Part shown: piece after piece, positions 17,242-19,136 of the stretch
How the letters are laid out: every line of letters begins with the position of its first letter
Numbering within the stretch: position 1 is the first letter of the stretch
Assembly (NCBI GenBank): GCA_002451855.1
Contig: DKDS01000026.1
Location: 9,697-28,832, forward strand
DNA: 19,136 nucleotides
From: Ruminococcaceae bacterium UBA6842
GTDB lineage: Bacteria; Bacillota; Clostridia; Oscillospirales; Acutalibacteraceae
Reading direction: 5' to 3'
The notes under the pieces: generated by a model
What the model saw: the letters and a program-made list of their open reading frames with translations, nothing else
Database searches by the model: none
Told to the model about the DNA's origin: nothing
Translations under genes and position numbers: made by a program

Positions 17242-18063
17242 CTAAATCAGCTCTTTGTATATACTGCTTTTTTTAAGACCGGAGACCTCTGCCGCCTCCT
17301 TTGCCGCCGACGAAGTGGACTTCCCCTCTTCAATCAGTCTCTTTGCCAGCTTTACCGCATCTTCAAGCGAATACCGCTCTGTGTTTTCCCGTCTTTTCCC
17401 CTCTATAATTAAAACAAATTCGCCCTTAGGAGTATTTTCCGAATAATATTCAGCTGCCGCCGAAAGGGTGGTTCTGTTTACCGTTTCGTGGATTTTGGTA
17501 AGCTCCTTTACAAGCGCTATTTTGCGGTCGCCGAAAACCGCAAGCATATCCCTTAGGGTTGCGGGCAGCTTGTGCGGCGCCTCGTAAAATATCATTGTCC
17601 GATTTTCGTTTTTAACCTCTTCAAGATGCTCTTTTCGGCTTATTTTATTTACCGATAAAAAGCCCTCAAAGCAAAATCTGCCGCTCTCCATTCCCGATAT
17701 GCTGAGCGCCGTTACAAGCGCGCTGGGACCCGGCACTGATTCCACGCATATCCCGACCTCGTGCGCCTGTCTTACCAAGTCTTCCCCGGGGTCCGATATT
17801 GCCGGCATACCCGCATCCGAAACAAGCGCGCAGCTCTCGCCGTTTAAAATTCTTTCTATTATAAGATTTCCTTTGCTGTTTTTATTATGCTCATAATAGG
17901 AAAGCATTTCTTTTTTTATGCCGAAATGATTTAACAGCTTTACCGTGACGCGCGTATCCTCCGCGGCGATAAAATCCGCCTCGTCAAGTACTCTTACCGC
18001 ACGGGGGCTCATATCCTCAAGATTTCCTATCGGAGTACCGACCACATAAAGTTTTCCGCTCAT
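17242..18063 (-). CDS. rsmI: 16S rRNA (cytidine-1402-2'-O)-methyltransferase
   Basis: The enzyme methylates the 2'-OH of C1402 in the ribosome decoding centre. It is 273 aa, normal for RsmI. The tetrapyrrole-methylase-type fold is shown by VVGTPIGNLEDMSPRA at the N-terminus, AAEDTR, LVSDAGMPAISDPG, VPGPSALVTALSISG and FYEAPHKLPATL. The start lies 3 nt after the trmN6 stop; GGAGG is 14 nt before the ATG, too far to be ideal, so coupling is likely. The trmN6-rsmI pair matches the yabB-yabC arrangement of Bacillus. Confidence 0.97.
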   Translation of the reverse strand: MSGKLYVVGTPIGNLEDMSPRAVRVLDEADFIAAEDTRVTVKLLNHFGIKKEMLSYYEHNKNSKGNLIIERILNGESCALVSDAGMPAISDPGEDLVRQAHEVGICVESVPGPSALVTALSISGMESGRFCFEGFLSVNKISRKEHLEEVKNENRTMIFYEAPHKLPATLRDMLAVFGDRKIALVKELTKIHETVNRTTLSAAAEYYSENTPKGEFVLIIEGKRRENTERYSLEDAVKLAKRLIEEGKSTSSAAKEAAEVSGLKKSSIYKELI

Positions 18064-18066
18064 ATT

Positions 18067-18801
18067 TTAAAGATAAGCCTCCTTATAAGGACCGTAAATT
18101 CTTATCATTTCGGGCGAGAACCCGTCGCCCTCATACACATAAAGCGTAGGCTCTATGCGCATACCCGTCTTCGCGCATTTTCTGCCCTCAATAAGAACAA
18201 GCCACGGTTCCTTTCCCGTTCTTTGACAGACAAGTCTCATCCGCTTCGGCTCTAATTTGTACTTGCTCATAAGCGTGAACAGCTCCGAAAGTCTTTCGGG
18301 TCTGTGGCACATACAAAGTCTGCCCGAGGTTTCAAGCAGGCGCGCCGAGACAGAAATTATATCCTCAAGCGTGCAGGCTATTTCGTGCCTTGCGACGGCG
18401 TTTACCGAATCGTTATTCTTAAGTCCCCCGTTCGGCGCCTTGTACGGCGGATTGCAGGTAACAAGCGTGTGACAGCCGAAGCCTATCTTACCCTTTAAAT
18501 CGTTAAGGTCCGATTTTATAACGGTAAAATTATCGGTTTTAAGCTCACTGCTTGTCCGTTTTGCCAGTGCGGCGGCTTCTTCGCTTATATCCACCCCTTC
18601 GGCGGATTTAAGATTGCCGTCCCTTAACATCAAAAACGGTATTATACCGCACCCCGTTCCGAGATCCGCCAATGTATCGCTTTTTTTCGCCTTTGCAAAA
18701 TCCGCCAGTATTACAGCGTCCGTTCCAAAGGTGTGATGAGCGGATACATTTATGAAAAAGCCCTTGCCGAGCGGTTCCTTTTTTATTACGCCCGCGTCCA
18801 T
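18067..18801 (-). CDS. trmN6: tRNA1(Val) (adenine-37-N6)-methyltransferase-like protein (YabB/YfiC family)
   Basis: It is probably a SAM-dependent N6-adenine methyltransferase acting on tRNA. It is 244 aa. Motif I is DLGTGCGI (residues 46-53) and the catalytic NPPY motif is at 117-120 (VTCNPPYK), as expected for N6-adenine methylases. AGGGAG sits close before the ATG. The start overlaps the cysS end by 16 bp and rsmI follows directly, so it belongs to the translation part of the series. The exact tRNA target in Firmicutes is assumed from the family. Confidence 0.92.
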   Translation of the reverse strand: MDAGVIKKEPLGKGFFINVSAHHTFGTDAVILADFAKAKKSDTLADLGTGCGIIPFLMLRDGNLKSAEGVDISEEAAALAKRTSSELKTDNFTVIKSDLNDLKGKIGFGCHTLVTCNPPYKAPNGGLKNNDSVNAVARHEIACTLEDIISVSARLLETSGRLCMCHRPERLSELFTLMSKYKLEPKRMRLVCQRTGKEPWLVLIEGRKCAKTGMRIEPTLYVYEGDGFSPEMIRIYGPYKEAYL

Positions 18802-19136
18802 TTTACTCCCTGCGGCGTATCCTCAAGAATAATTCCCATTTCCTTTAATTTATCTCTTATCTCATCGGCGGTTTTGAAATCCTTTGCCTTTCTGGCATTG
18901 GTACGCTTTTCGATAAGCTCCTCAACCTCGCTGTCAAGCGATTTTTCTTTCCTGTTATAAACAAGTCCCAAAACGCCTGTAAGCTGGTCGAACATATCCG
19001 CGCACGCGTTAAGTGTGTTTTTCCCTGCGCCTGCGGCTATGGCGGTGTTTATATCCCTTACAAGCATAAATATTGCGGCAAGCGCGTCGGCGGTGTTAAG
19101 GTCGTCGTCCATAGCGGCGGTAAACTCCGCCTTGCG
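18786..19136 (-). CDS. cysS: Cysteinyl-tRNA synthetase, C-terminal 116 residues (5' end outside window)
   Basis: The reading frame runs open past the window edge. It carries the CysRS C-terminal helical segment FTAAMDDDLNTADALAAIF, a well-conserved family marker, followed by IEKRTNARKAKDFKTADEIRDKLKEMGI and the terminal LEDTPQGVKW. The catalytic domain with the HIGH and KMSKS motifs lies outside. The Met at 19112 is internal, not a start. It overlaps trmN6 by 16 bp. Confidence 0.96.
   Translation of the reverse strand, partial: RKAEFTAAMDDDLNTADALAAIFMLVRDINTAIAAGAGKNTLNACADMFDQLTGVLGLVYNRKEKSLDSEVEELIEKRTNARKAKDFKTADEIRDKLKEMGIILEDTPQGVKWTRA

Overview
The window looks like a chromosome segment from a low-to-moderate GC, probably endospore-forming Clostridia, most likely an Oscillospiraceae/Ruminococcaceae-type gut anaerobe. 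The clues are AT-rich sigma-A promoters, AGGAGG-type ribosome sites, Ser/Glu-rich linkers on surface proteins, a SpoIIQ-like LytM protein, a CmpB-type (PF06541) membrane protein and a starch/glycogen phosphorolysis locus. There is no rRNA, tRNA, IS element, prophage, CRISPR array or recognisable defence system. The window is mostly housekeeping, and its most interesting signals are regulatory or structural.

Layout. Every gene is on the minus strand except one phosphoglucomutase gene, so the following reads from high to low coordinates. (1) 19136-13834 is a tightly packed series: cysS (5' part outside the window), trmN6, rsmI, an LCP cell-wall ligase, a PF06541 membrane protein, a small Cys-rich protein and plsC. 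Overlaps and gaps of 34 bp or less suggest one transcript. (2) 13837-10212: a consensus promoter whose -35 box overlaps the plsC stop starts typA, a DEDDh exonuclease with a zinc ribbon, and a PflX-like radical SAM gene. (3) 10198-8910: a promoter that appears to give a leaderless message drives a membrane-anchored XRE regulator and ung, followed by two hairpins. (4) 8627-7917: a SpoIIQ-like M23/LytM protein that shares a bidirectional terminator with pgm. (5) 7830-6121, plus strand: phosphoglucomutase, divergently transcribed from cls (5966-4437). (6) 4436-4211: a compact single-gene unit with a perfect consensus promoter, a 47-codon membrane peptide and a terminator. (7) 4082-1: a promoter, glgP, and a GH13 amylase/neopullulanase-like gene cut by the window edge.

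How the genes work together. GH13 would trim alpha-glucans, GlgP would release glucose-1-phosphate, and the phosphoglucomutase would convert it to glucose-6-phosphate, so the two ends of the 1-7.8 kb region form one carbohydrate route interrupted by a phospholipid gene. The upstream series mixes translation (cysS, trmN6, rsmI) with envelope building (LCP, PlsC, possibly PF06541).

Best leads: a perfect 16-bp hairpin with a GAAA tetraloop inside the start of the GH13 coding region; the self-contained 47-aa membrane peptide gene; the leaderless arrangement of the XRE regulator; and the exonuclease/zinc-ribbon gene coupled to typA.
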